NCBI GenBank assembly: GCA_900547915.1
Contig: URIN01000069.1
Span: forward strand, 1-7,277
Direction: 5' to 3'
Source: an uncultured Clostridium sp.
GTDB lineage: Bacteria; Bacillota; Clostridia; Oscillospirales; Acutalibacteraceae
Length of the DNA: 7,277 nucleotides
Part shown: positions 1 through 5,931 of the stretch, in pieces
Position numbering within the stretch: position 1 is the first letter of the stretch
Layout of the letters: every line of letters starts with the position of its first letter
The notes under the pieces: generated by a model
The model's input: only the letters and a program-made list of their open reading frames with translations
Told to the model about the DNA's origin: nothing
Databases searched by the model: none
Made by a program: the position numbers and the translations under genes

Positions 1-767
1 GTATGACCCGTGATCATGCAGTGAAGACCGGCATCTGCAAATATCTCTCTTGTTGTTTCGTGATTACGCTGCATATCGCCTTTGCCGATTATAGCATAAA
101 ACGGTGAAGGAGCTATCATCGGGTGATGTGTCATTGCAATAACATACTGATCATGTTCCTGAGCGTCTTTGAGCTGTTCAAGTATCCATTTCATACAGTC
201 ATCTGAAAATCCCGAGCCGCTTTCACCCTCTGGCTTATAGTTTGTATCATCATTAAGCGCAAACAAACGGTATCCCGGTGCAAGCTGAACAACGTAGCTC
301 ATAGATTCCTTATGGCAGGAAATTGCCTCGTTCGGGCCGAACTCATAATACATATCCCAAAGGTCATGCCTGTCCTCAACAGCGGGATAATCAACAGCTT
401 CATCGCCCACATATCCGTCCGTAACGCCGCCGTCACGGAAATCGTGTGTGGCTGTTATAACATAAACACGCTTGCCGCGCTTTTTAAGGTCACGAAGCAT
501 CTCTATAAATTCAGAATGAGAATCGAGTTCTCCGTTGTGTGTTGTATCTCCCGAAAGCAAAACAATATCGGTTGAATCGTCCTGACACAGCATATCAAAA
601 CCTGCTTTCAGAACAAGATCGCTGTCTTTAATAACCATCTGGGACTTTGATTCAGCCTTTTCGTAAGCTTTGCCGGATGTGCCTACCTTTCTGGAATAAT
701 AGTGAGTATCCGTAATAACCTGGATTTTCAACGGTTCATTTTTGCTGCCGCTAAGCTTATTTGCCAT
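1..767 (-). CDS. Metallophosphoesterase (calcineurin-like), 3' end cut off by the window edge
   Basis: This reading frame starts at ATG 767-765 and stays open to position 1, giving 255 codons with no stop, so the C-terminus lies outside the window. The start is well supported by AGGAGG at 780-775 with 7 bases to the ATG. Visible motifs of the two-metal phosphoesterase fold are D20-T-H22, G73-D74 followed by HNGE at 77-80, ATHD at 106-109, THH at 213-215, and the first half of the final GHxH motif (TGH, 253-255) exactly at the edge. The canonical GNHD is ATHD here, so the usual metal-bridging Asn is Thr107. There is no signal peptide or membrane segment, which suggests a cytoplasmic phosphodiesterase or phosphatase of unknown substrate. 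It lies 27 bp downstream of the glycosidase gene on the same strand and is probably co-transcribed with it. The superfamily call is firm; the substrate is not predictable. Confidence 0.88.
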   Translation of the reverse strand, partial: MANKLSGSKNEPLKIQVITDTHYYSRKVGTSGKAYEKAESKSQMVIKDSDLVLKAGFDMLCQDDSTDIVLLSGDTTHNGELDSHSEFIEMLRDLKKRGKRVYVITATHDFRDGGVTDGYVGDEAVDYPAVEDRHDLWDMYYEFGPNEAISCHKESMSYVVQLAPGYRLFALNDDTNYKPEGESGSGFSDDCMKWILEQLKDAQEHDQYVIAMTHHPMIAPSPFYAIIGKGDMQRNHETTREIFADAGLHCMITGH

Positions 768-794
768 CTTTTTACCTCCTGTTTATTCCTCGCT

Positions 795-3479
795 TCAGTC
801 GCGCGGGGAAATCTTTATTTCTCCCTCTTTAACGCTTGAACTGAGCGTTATTTCAATAATTCCGGGTTCACGTTCGGTAAAGTCTATCTCATTGCCATTC
901 AAAGTTACGCAATAGGAATTCTTATCCGAAAGGCACACAAGAATAGTATATGCCGTTGAAGAGCCGTAATATTTAAACGCAATATCAGCGGAATTCTCAG
1001 TGGTAATCTGTTTATCAGTCCACACATCAAAACCTGTTGTTACAGTGCCGGGCTTATAGTAAGCGTTTGCCCACACACATATGGGAGCAGAAAGGCCGCC
1101 GAAATTGTGGAACCAGCCGCCGCGCTGTGTCTTAATACCGAAACATTCATAAGTGTTGTATGAAAAATCTGTTTCAGCTTTCCACATATCGAGTGCGCGC
1201 TTTGCTATCTCAAACGCAAAATCAGTTTCAGCGAGGTCAAACATGGTTTTCCAAAGGAACCACTGATGGCTCATCCATACATTGCCGTTCCAGTAGCCGT
1301 CATCGAAATAATATGACGCACTCATATCTACTGCGGAGATACCGCTCTTGCTCCACATCTCATTTGGATTTTTAATATGAGAAAGAAGTCTTGATGTTCT
1401 TTCCGGTGTTGCGGCGCCGGCAACAATCGGATAAACTCCGTCCATACCCTTATTCATATTCTCACCCTGCTCATTTCTAAGATATGCGCAGAGATTTTTA
1501 TTTTCATCATAAACAGTGTATGAATAATAACCGCACTTTTCATCCCATGCAAGAGCATTGAGCGCTGCTGTTGAAGTGTCTATATCACGCTGAAGTCTTT
1601 CAGCATCCTCTTCTTTTCCGAGAGCAACGGCAACCATTTTCATTATCTTTGCCGCTCTGATTATCTGAGAAGTTGAGATGCATGGGCAGATCCTATCCAT
1701 CATCTGTTTATCAATCATATACACCTGTGCTGGATAATCATCCATTCCGGAGCAGGAATACCAATAATCATACGTTGTAAGCAGACCGTTTTTAAACTTT
1801 GCAGTGGTTGAACCGTTCTCACCCGCAAGGAAACGGTAGTAACGCATCATTTTATCATAAAGCGCAAACAGGGGCTGTTTGTCCTCAGCACGCTTAAGCA
1901 TTTCAAGGTACTGTGCAAACTGAGTTGGGACAAGGCTGCCGTGAAGCAGGAATGCGAAATCCTTGTTATCATCATCTGAAAGATATGTTTCAAGGATATA
2001 CTTCGCTTTTTCAGGGCTGAATTCAAGAACGCCGATACCTATAATACCGCTGTCCCAAGTATAAAAGCTGTCCCACCTTTTGCCGGGAGTAAAGTGAATA
2101 ACGTTTGTACCGTGTTTATATACAGGGTAAACAACATTTGTAAGAAGTGTTGATTTAAGTATATCAGTTGAAAGAGTGTATTTTCTACCGTCATTGTTAA
2201 GGCCGTTATCCTCGGGAGTACTTGCCGCTTTATATATAGCCTCATACTCTTCATCAGAAAGAGGCTCAAACGGCTTTTCAGAAACCACCATATACTCGGT
2301 ATGAGTTGAATTCGGATCAATGAATATTGATTTTACAAGAACATTGTGGAAAAAGCCCTCATCGCTCTTCTTTTCGGAAAAGCTTTCAGAGAATGTTCGT
2401 CTGAGTTCATCGTAAGTATGGTCGCCGTTTGAAAGTCTGTTGGGAAGCGCATCTTCAAGGCAGCCAGAATCAAGAGTTCTCTCTCTTGTTTTTTCGTTAT
2501 TTGTAAGTATATAGAAAGTCTGCTGAGCCTCGGGATAATAAAGCTTGCAGCGCAGGCCTCTGCCGCATTTTTCAGACTCCATTTCTGGTGTAAAGCCGTG
2601 CTTTTCAAGAGAGGCAGAAATATTGCCCCGCTCTCCTTTTTCGGTGATAACGAGCACATCAAGCTCAACACCCGCTGTGCCGAGACTTGAAAGAGTAAGC
2701 TCATTTGTTTTCTCAACATCAAATGAAATAAACGCAAGATCATCACTGTGGGGAAAAACAACTGCTTTGCCGTTAAGTGTAAACTGAGCATCACCCTCAG
2801 TTGCGGACTTGTATCTGACGGTGAGAACGGGATTTTCAAACCCACTCATATCCGCTTTGTATGAAACGCAGTCCCCTTTCTCACATCCGAAAGGCTTTAA
2901 TCCAAGCGCGGGAACGTGGTAGTTTTCACATCTGTCTCCGAGGCCGAAACCGCCGACAAAACGATAGTCAGAGAACTGACCTTTTGCCATTCCGTCCGGG
3001 TTTTCGGTATCCCACGGGCGAGGATTTGCATATGTATAGTTTTCATAATCATTTGCGCCGATAACGAGCGCCTTCTCGGGAGTATGAAGCTTTGTGAAAA
3101 GAGGCTTGGGATACTCCATAGCCGAATATCCGTTTAAAATGCAGTTTTGCTTTAAAGGTGTGTTATTAACGAATTCGCAACGCATAAGATAAGCCGCATC
3201 GTTTATGCGTGAAAACGAAACGTCACAGTATATCATATCTTTCCACATAAGCTCATAGCGGTATGAATAGAAAGAATAATCGCCCTTACAGCTCCACAGA
3301 TGATAGTTGCTGGGGAAAGTTACATTGGGAACTGGCACGGAAGAATTCCACACCGTTGGGTGAACAGAAAAATCAAATCTTGCGCCGGAGGAAAGATCTG
3401 TATCAGACACCCTTGAAATTCCCATATATTTTTTGGAATAAGGGCCCCACAGGGGCATGGTTTTACTGATATCGCTCAT
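795..3479 (-). CDS. Intracellular (alpha/alpha)6-barrel glycoside hydrolase, GH63/GH37-like (MGH1-like)
   Basis: The 894-residue protein has no signal peptide. Residues 1 to about 400 look like beta-rich N-terminal domains, 435-815 form an alpha-helical barrel, and 815-894 form a C-terminal beta segment. The barrel carries features of clan GH-G/GH-L enzymes such as trehalase and alpha-glucosidase YgjK. WDSFYTWDSGI (469-479) fits the substrate-binding entry motif. SGMDDYP (577-583) aligns with the ESGWD motif whose Asp is the general acid, so D580 is the candidate. YWNGNVW (729-735) matches the YWRGPVW-type motif. YECF (777-780), followed by the GWFHNFGG stretch from 788, points to E778 as candidate base. 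It probably cleaves alpha-linked sugars such as glucosides, mannosylglycerate or trehalose-like substrates; the exact family and substrate are inference. The ATG at 3479-3477 has an AGAGGTG ribosome site just upstream and a near-consensus promoter. It is the first gene of a unit with the downstream phosphoesterase. Confidence 0.85.
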   Translation of the reverse strand: MSDISKTMPLWGPYSKKYMGISRVSDTDLSSGARFDFSVHPTVWNSSVPVPNVTFPSNYHLWSCKGDYSFYSYRYELMWKDMIYCDVSFSRINDAAYLMRCEFVNNTPLKQNCILNGYSAMEYPKPLFTKLHTPEKALVIGANDYENYTYANPRPWDTENPDGMAKGQFSDYRFVGGFGLGDRCENYHVPALGLKPFGCEKGDCVSYKADMSGFENPVLTVRYKSATEGDAQFTLNGKAVVFPHSDDLAFISFDVEKTNELTLSSLGTAGVELDVLVITEKGERGNISASLEKHGFTPEMESEKCGRGLRCKLYYPEAQQTFYILTNNEKTRERTLDSGCLEDALPNRLSNGDHTYDELRRTFSESFSEKKSDEGFFHNVLVKSIFIDPNSTHTEYMVVSEKPFEPLSDEEYEAIYKAASTPEDNGLNNDGRKYTLSTDILKSTLLTNVVYPVYKHGTNVIHFTPGKRWDSFYTWDSGIIGIGVLEFSPEKAKYILETYLSDDDNKDFAFLLHGSLVPTQFAQYLEMLKRAEDKQPLFALYDKMMRYYRFLAGENGSTTAKFKNGLLTTYDYWYSCSGMDDYPAQVYMIDKQMMDRICPCISTSQIIRAAKIMKMVAVALGKEEDAERLQRDIDTSTAALNALAWDEKCGYYSYTVYDENKNLCAYLRNEQGENMNKGMDGVYPIVAGAATPERTSRLLSHIKNPNEMWSKSGISAVDMSASYYFDDGYWNGNVWMSHQWFLWKTMFDLAETDFAFEIAKRALDMWKAETDFSYNTYECFGIKTQRGGWFHNFGGLSAPICVWANAYYKPGTVTTGFDVWTDKQITTENSADIAFKYYGSSTAYTILVCLSDKNSYCVTLNGNEIDFTEREPGIIEITLSSSVKEGEIKISPRD

Positions 3480-3514
3480 AATAGCACCTCTTGTTTACAC
3501 TTTATATTCAATAT

Positions 3515-3543
3515 ATTATAATTTATTTCTTTAGCTTTGGCAA
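3515..3543 (-). promoter_or_regulatory. Sigma-A promoter of the glycoside hydrolase unit
   Basis: On the minus strand, TTGCCA (3543-3538) and TATAAT (3520-3515) are separated by exactly 17 bp, five of six and six of six matches to the vegetative consensus. Transcription should start near 3508, leaving a leader of roughly 30 nt before the ATG at 3479, with AGAGGTG as ribosome site. The assignment rests on the hexamers and spacing only. Confidence 0.75.
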
Positions 3544-3561
3544 TAGATTATTATTGACAAA
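3536..3561. promoter_or_regulatory. Inverted repeat spanning both divergent -35 boxes (candidate operator)
   Basis: The left arm TTTGGCAATA (3536-3545) and right arm TATTGACAAA (3552-3561) are reverse complements at 9 of 10 positions, with a 6-base spacer (3546-3551). The two -35 hexamers, TTGCCA on the minus strand and TTGACA on the plus strand, sit symmetrically inside the arms, and all four flanking positions in each arm also pair. Symmetry of the hexamers alone would follow from back-to-back promoters; the matching flanks are what suggest a regulator site. Its role as an operator is inferred. Confidence 0.4.
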
Positions 3562-3582
3562 CTTTTTAAATTAAAGTAAAAT
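3554..3582 (+). promoter_or_regulatory. Sigma-A promoter of the tyrosine-kinase operon
   Basis: A perfect TTGACA (3554-3559) and TAAAAT (3577-3582) are separated by 17 bp. Transcription should start near 3589, about 50-60 nt before the first gene. The -35 box lies only 10 bp from the -35 box of the opposite promoter, so polymerase binding at one probably interferes with binding at the other. Confidence 0.78.
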
Positions 3583-3608
3583 TTATTATGACTTTATTAT
3601 GACTTTAT
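3582..3608. repeat. 11-bp tandem direct repeat at the rightward transcription start
   Basis: The unit TTATTATGACT occurs twice head to tail (3583-3593 and 3594-3604) and continues as TTAT, so 27 bases are periodic with an exact 11-bp step (about 2.5 copies). It begins at the last base of the -10 box and covers the predicted start site. An 11-bp step is close to one helical turn, which would place two protein half-sites on one face of the DNA. It could be an operator or simple polymerase slippage in AT-rich DNA. Confidence 0.6.
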
Positions 3609-3636
3609 GTATAAAATTGATAATGATCTCAGAATG

Positions 3637-3642
3637 AAAGGA
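3637..3642 (+). promoter_or_regulatory. Ribosome binding site that argues against the first ATG of the CpsC-type gene
   Basis: AAAGGA at 3637-3642 is the only Shine-Dalgarno-like sequence in the leader, and it runs into the ATG at 3642 with no spacing. In-frame TTG codons at 3648 and 3651 lie 5 and 8 bases downstream of it, normal distances for initiation. TTG at 3651 therefore looks like the more probable start, which would shorten the protein by three residues. Confidence 0.5.
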
Positions 3643-4406
3643 TGAGTTTGTTGAATATAGACGCAAACGTGCAAAAGGTACTCAGCGCACTGCTCAAAAG
3701 GTGGAGACTGCTTTTGATTTTCGCCGTTATAGGCGCAATTCTTGCCGCAGTTTTCACAGCGCGCTTCACTACCCTTACATATACATCGTCAATTGAATTT
3801 TTGGCTTATGCCATAGATTCAAACCAGGAACTTCAGGATTCCACTGCAAGCGCACAGCAAGCCAGTGAAACCAGCAAAATGAACTACGCAATGAAAATGC
3901 TTGATACTTATATTGAGGTATTCAAGACAAATCAGTTCAACCAGGCTGTTGCGGATCAGCTGAACAAAGTATATAACACGGATTACACGGCAGGCACTAT
4001 CAAAAACGCTATTATGATTGAAAAAGTTGAAAATACGGCAATGTTTCTGTTTACCATAACAACGAGCGATGCCGATTTAAGCTATCATATAGCACAGAGC
4101 CTTGAAGTATGCGTGCCTGATGCTATGAAAAACACAAACAGCGGACTTGTGCAGGCGTCAGTTGAGGACCCCCCGATAAAAGCGACCTCAGCCGAAAGTA
4201 TGAACTATCCGCAAAAATGCGTTATCGGCGCTCTGGCGGGTATTTTCGTTGCTGGACTTTATGCCGTTTTGCGTGACTTCCTTGACGTACGCATCAAGGG
4301 AAGGGATGACCTTGCTGAAAGATACAACATTCCCGTTCTTGGCAGCGTACCCGAATTTGAGCTTTCTAATGTAAAGCAAAAGAAGGGAGCGAAGAAAAAT
4401 GGCTAA
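3642..4406 (+). CDS. Wzz-domain membrane activator of a tyrosine kinase (CpsC/CapA/YwqC type)
   Basis: The 254-residue protein has the polysaccharide co-polymerase layout: a short cytoplasmic N-terminus, a membrane helix at about 22-42, an extracellular region of about 150 residues, a proline-containing segment (EDPPIKATSAESMNYP, 175-190), a second helix at about 193-210, and a cytoplasmic tail with DVRIKGRDDLAERYNIPVLGSVPE (215-238). In relatives that tail binds and activates the separate BY-kinase, and the extracellular part influences exopolysaccharide chain length. The length is typical of the Firmicutes split form, in which membrane and kinase domains are separate genes. The gene overlaps the kinase gene by 8 bp, which implies translational coupling. 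The coordinate given is the outermost ATG; TTG at 3651 fits the ribosome site better. Family assignment is firm; the regulated polymer is unknown. Confidence 0.88.
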   Translation: MSLLNIDANVQKVLSALLKRWRLLLIFAVIGAILAAVFTARFTTLTYTSSIEFLAYAIDSNQELQDSTASAQQASETSKMNYAMKMLDTYIEVFKTNQFNQAVADQLNKVYNTDYTAGTIKNAIMIEKVENTAMFLFTITTSDADLSYHIAQSLEVCVPDAMKNTNSGLVQASVEDPPIKATSAESMNYPQKCVIGALAGIFVAGLYAVLRDFLDVRIKGRDDLAERYNIPVLGSVPEFELSNVKQKKGAKKNG

Positions 4407-5139
4407 AAAGAAAAAAGAGAATGCCTCTTCAACCCGTTTTCTGCTCAAAAACGCGATAATGGATCCTAGCCTTAAATTTAGGGTTGAGGAAGCATACAAA
4501 TCAATAAGAACTAACATTATGCTCTCTGTAATTAAGAAGGGCTGCAAGATTATAGTAGTATCCTCTTCAATGGCAAACGAGGGCAAAACCACCACAACAA
4601 CTAATCTGGCAATCTCAATATCACAGGCAGACCAGAGAGTTCTGCTTATTGACGGTGACTTGAGAAAGCCCAAGGTCCATCACTATTTTTCAATTCCAAA
4701 TGCTCCGGGGCTTACAAATTATCTCGGTGCGGAAGCAAACAGCCGAACATCTCAAAAAGTTGACCTGTTCAGCATCATCCACCCAACGGAATACAAAAAT
4801 CTTTCCGTTATAGCGTCCGGCTCTATTCCGCCAAATCCTGCGGAAGTTTTGGGATCTGAAATGATGTCTGAATTCATCAAAGAGGTTGCGCAGCATTTTG
4901 ATTACATTATCATTGACACACCGCCAATAAACGTTGTTTCTGACGCGTTGCCCGTAATTAGAGAATCTGACGGTGTTGTTATGGTCGTTCGCGCAAACTC
5001 ATCAACTCATCCTGAGCTGCAGAAAGCTCTTGATGCGCTCAAATTCATCGATGCAAAAATTCTTGGTTTTGTTGTAAACTATGAATCTGAAAACAGATCA
5101 AAACACGGCTATTATAACTACAGCGATTACACATACTGA
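4399..5139 (+). CDS. Bacterial tyrosine kinase, CpsD/CapB/YwqD type
   Basis: This 246-residue cytoplasmic P-loop ATPase autophosphorylates on a C-terminal tyrosine cluster and phosphorylates partner proteins. Visible are the oligomerisation helix EAYKSIRTNI (31-40), Walker A SSMANEGKTT (56-65, with K63 and T64), Walker A' VLLIDGDLRKP (81-91, with D85 and D87), Walker B YIIIDTPP (169-176, with D173), and a tail GYYNYSDYTY (237-246) with five tyrosines. The Walker A lacks the common PGEGK proline and glycine (ANEGK here), and the EX2RX2R motif reads E31-x2-K34-x2-R37. Nucleotide-binding residues are intact. Initiation uses GGGAG at 4385-4389, nine bases before the ATG, inside the end of the upstream gene. 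In B. subtilis the equivalent kinase phosphorylates UDP-glucose dehydrogenase; no such gene lies here. A MinD/ParA protein is excluded by the tyrosine tail and the gene neighbours. Confidence 0.92.
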   Translation: MAKKKKENASSTRFLLKNAIMDPSLKFRVEEAYKSIRTNIMLSVIKKGCKIIVVSSSMANEGKTTTTTNLAISISQADQRVLLIDGDLRKPKVHHYFSIPNAPGLTNYLGAEANSRTSQKVDLFSIIHPTEYKNLSVIASGSIPPNPAEVLGSEMMSEFIKEVAQHFDYIIIDTPPINVVSDALPVIRESDGVVMVVRANSSTHPELQKALDALKFIDAKILGFVVNYESENRSKHGYYNYSDYTY

Positions 5140-5156
5140 TATACGGAGGCGGTAAT

Positions 5157-5885
5157 ATGGTATTGAACAGTTTTACGGAAACCCACTGCCATATTCTGCC
5201 CGGAATTGATGACGGCTCACCTGATATTGAGACAAGCCTTGCTATGATTGCAAAACTTCAGGCTCAAGGCGCACAGGCAATAATCTGCACACCGCATTAT
5301 TACAGCGACTGCATTTCGCTTGATGATTTTCTTTCTAAGCGTGACGCTGCATATGAAAAGCTGAAAGCCTCTCTGCCTCCCGACAGCCCCAGAATACTTC
5401 TAGGAGCAGAGGTCTATATAAGCAAATATCTTTTCGGAAATGAAAACATAGAAAGAATAAGGATAAAGGGTACTGACTATGCCCTTATCGAGCACTCTTT
5501 CAGAGATGAGTTTTCTGAAAAAACGTGTGAACGGCTTGAAAGTCTTATCTGTGACTGGGGTGTAACACCCATTCTTGCCCACATTGAGCGATACGGCGCA
5601 CTTATGGGGAATTCCAAAACTCTAGATTACCTGCTTGAACTCGGGTGTGTTGCACAGGTAAACATAAGTTCATTTGCTGATGCGCACAGAAAGATAAAGA
5701 AAAAACTTTTCAAATATCTTGAGGCAGGCAAGATCACGCTTATCGGCAGTGACTGCCATAATCTTACAACACGCGCTCCCGAATACGGTGAGGGCACTGC
5801 GGAGATAATCAAAAAATGCGGTAAAGACGCATTGCAGGAATTGCTGGAAAATTCAAACCGCCTTGCAGACGGTAAAACACTGTAA
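5157..5885 (+). CDS. PHP-family protein-tyrosine phosphatase, CpsB/YwqE type
   Basis: This 242-residue metal-dependent phosphatase removes phosphate from the tyrosine tail of the kinase. Metal ligands typical of the PHP barrel are visible: H10 and H12 with D18 in ETHCHILPGIDDGSPD (8-23), H47 in TPHYYSD (45-51), E85 in GAEVY (83-87), H142 in AHIERY (141-146), and D199 and H201 in GSDCHN (197-202). The length is close to that of characterised CpsB proteins, and all expected ligands are present, so it should be active. It starts 17 bp after the kinase stop, with GGAGG at 5145-5149 and seven bases to the ATG. It is the last gene before the terminator. The order activator, kinase, phosphatase resembles B. 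subtilis ywqCDE rather than the pneumococcal order with the phosphatase before the kinase. A histidinol phosphatase (also PHP) is less likely given the neighbours and the N-terminal motif. Confidence 0.92.
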   Translation: MVLNSFTETHCHILPGIDDGSPDIETSLAMIAKLQAQGAQAIICTPHYYSDCISLDDFLSKRDAAYEKLKASLPPDSPRILLGAEVYISKYLFGNENIERIRIKGTDYALIEHSFRDEFSEKTCERLESLICDWGVTPILAHIERYGALMGNSKTLDYLLELGCVAQVNISSFADAHRKIKKKLFKYLEAGKITLIGSDCHNLTTRAPEYGEGTAEIIKKCGKDALQELLENSNRLADGKTL

Positions 5886-5892
5886 TAAAAAG

Positions 5893-5918
5893 GGCAGACC
5901 TTATAAGGTCTGCCTTTT
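5893..5918. terminator. Rho-independent terminator, probably bidirectional
   Basis: GGCAGACCT (5893-5901) and AGGTCTGCC (5906-5914) form a perfect 9-bp stem with a 4-base TATA loop, followed by TTTT (5915-5918) on the plus strand. On the minus strand the same hairpin is followed by a run of five T after one C (complement of 5887-5891), so it should also stop transcription of the convergent amidohydrolase gene. It begins 7 bases after the phosphatase stop codon and lies 14 bases beyond the other gene's stop codon. Confidence 0.9.
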
Positions 5919-5931
5919 CTGTTTATATAAG

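Noticed and set aside
312..575. Open frame of 87 codons on the plus strand
   Set aside because: It lies entirely opposite the metallophosphoesterase, which has a strong ribosome site and conserved motifs; the plus-strand product shows no recognisable family.
2333..2845. Open frame of 170 codons on the minus strand, and a 93-codon frame at 2039-2320
   Set aside because: Both are out-of-frame shadows within the glycosidase gene, with low-complexity Leu/Ser-rich products and no ribosome site.
3491..3505. Possible catabolite-repression (cre) site containing TGTAAAC upstream of the glycosidase
   Set aside because: The central CG and the second half of the cre consensus are missing, so only a half-site resemblance remains.
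3561..3577. Small dyad ACTTT-N7-AAAGT in the spacer of the rightward promoter
   Set aside because: The arms are only 5 bp in AT-rich DNA and the inner positions do not pair; this is expected by chance.
3480..3641. Search for riboswitch, small RNA or attenuator in the divergent region
   Set aside because: Leaders are short (about 30 and 50-60 nt) and AT-rich, with no stable GC stem, so no structured RNA is supported.
3634..3645. Minimal frame ATG-AAA-GGA-TGA overlapping the activator start
   Set aside because: It could have been a coupling leader peptide, but it has no ribosome site of its own and four codons can easily arise by chance.
4188..4673. Open frame of 161 codons antisense to the activator/kinase junction
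   Set aside because: It covers two genes with clear family motifs on the other strand and has no independent support.
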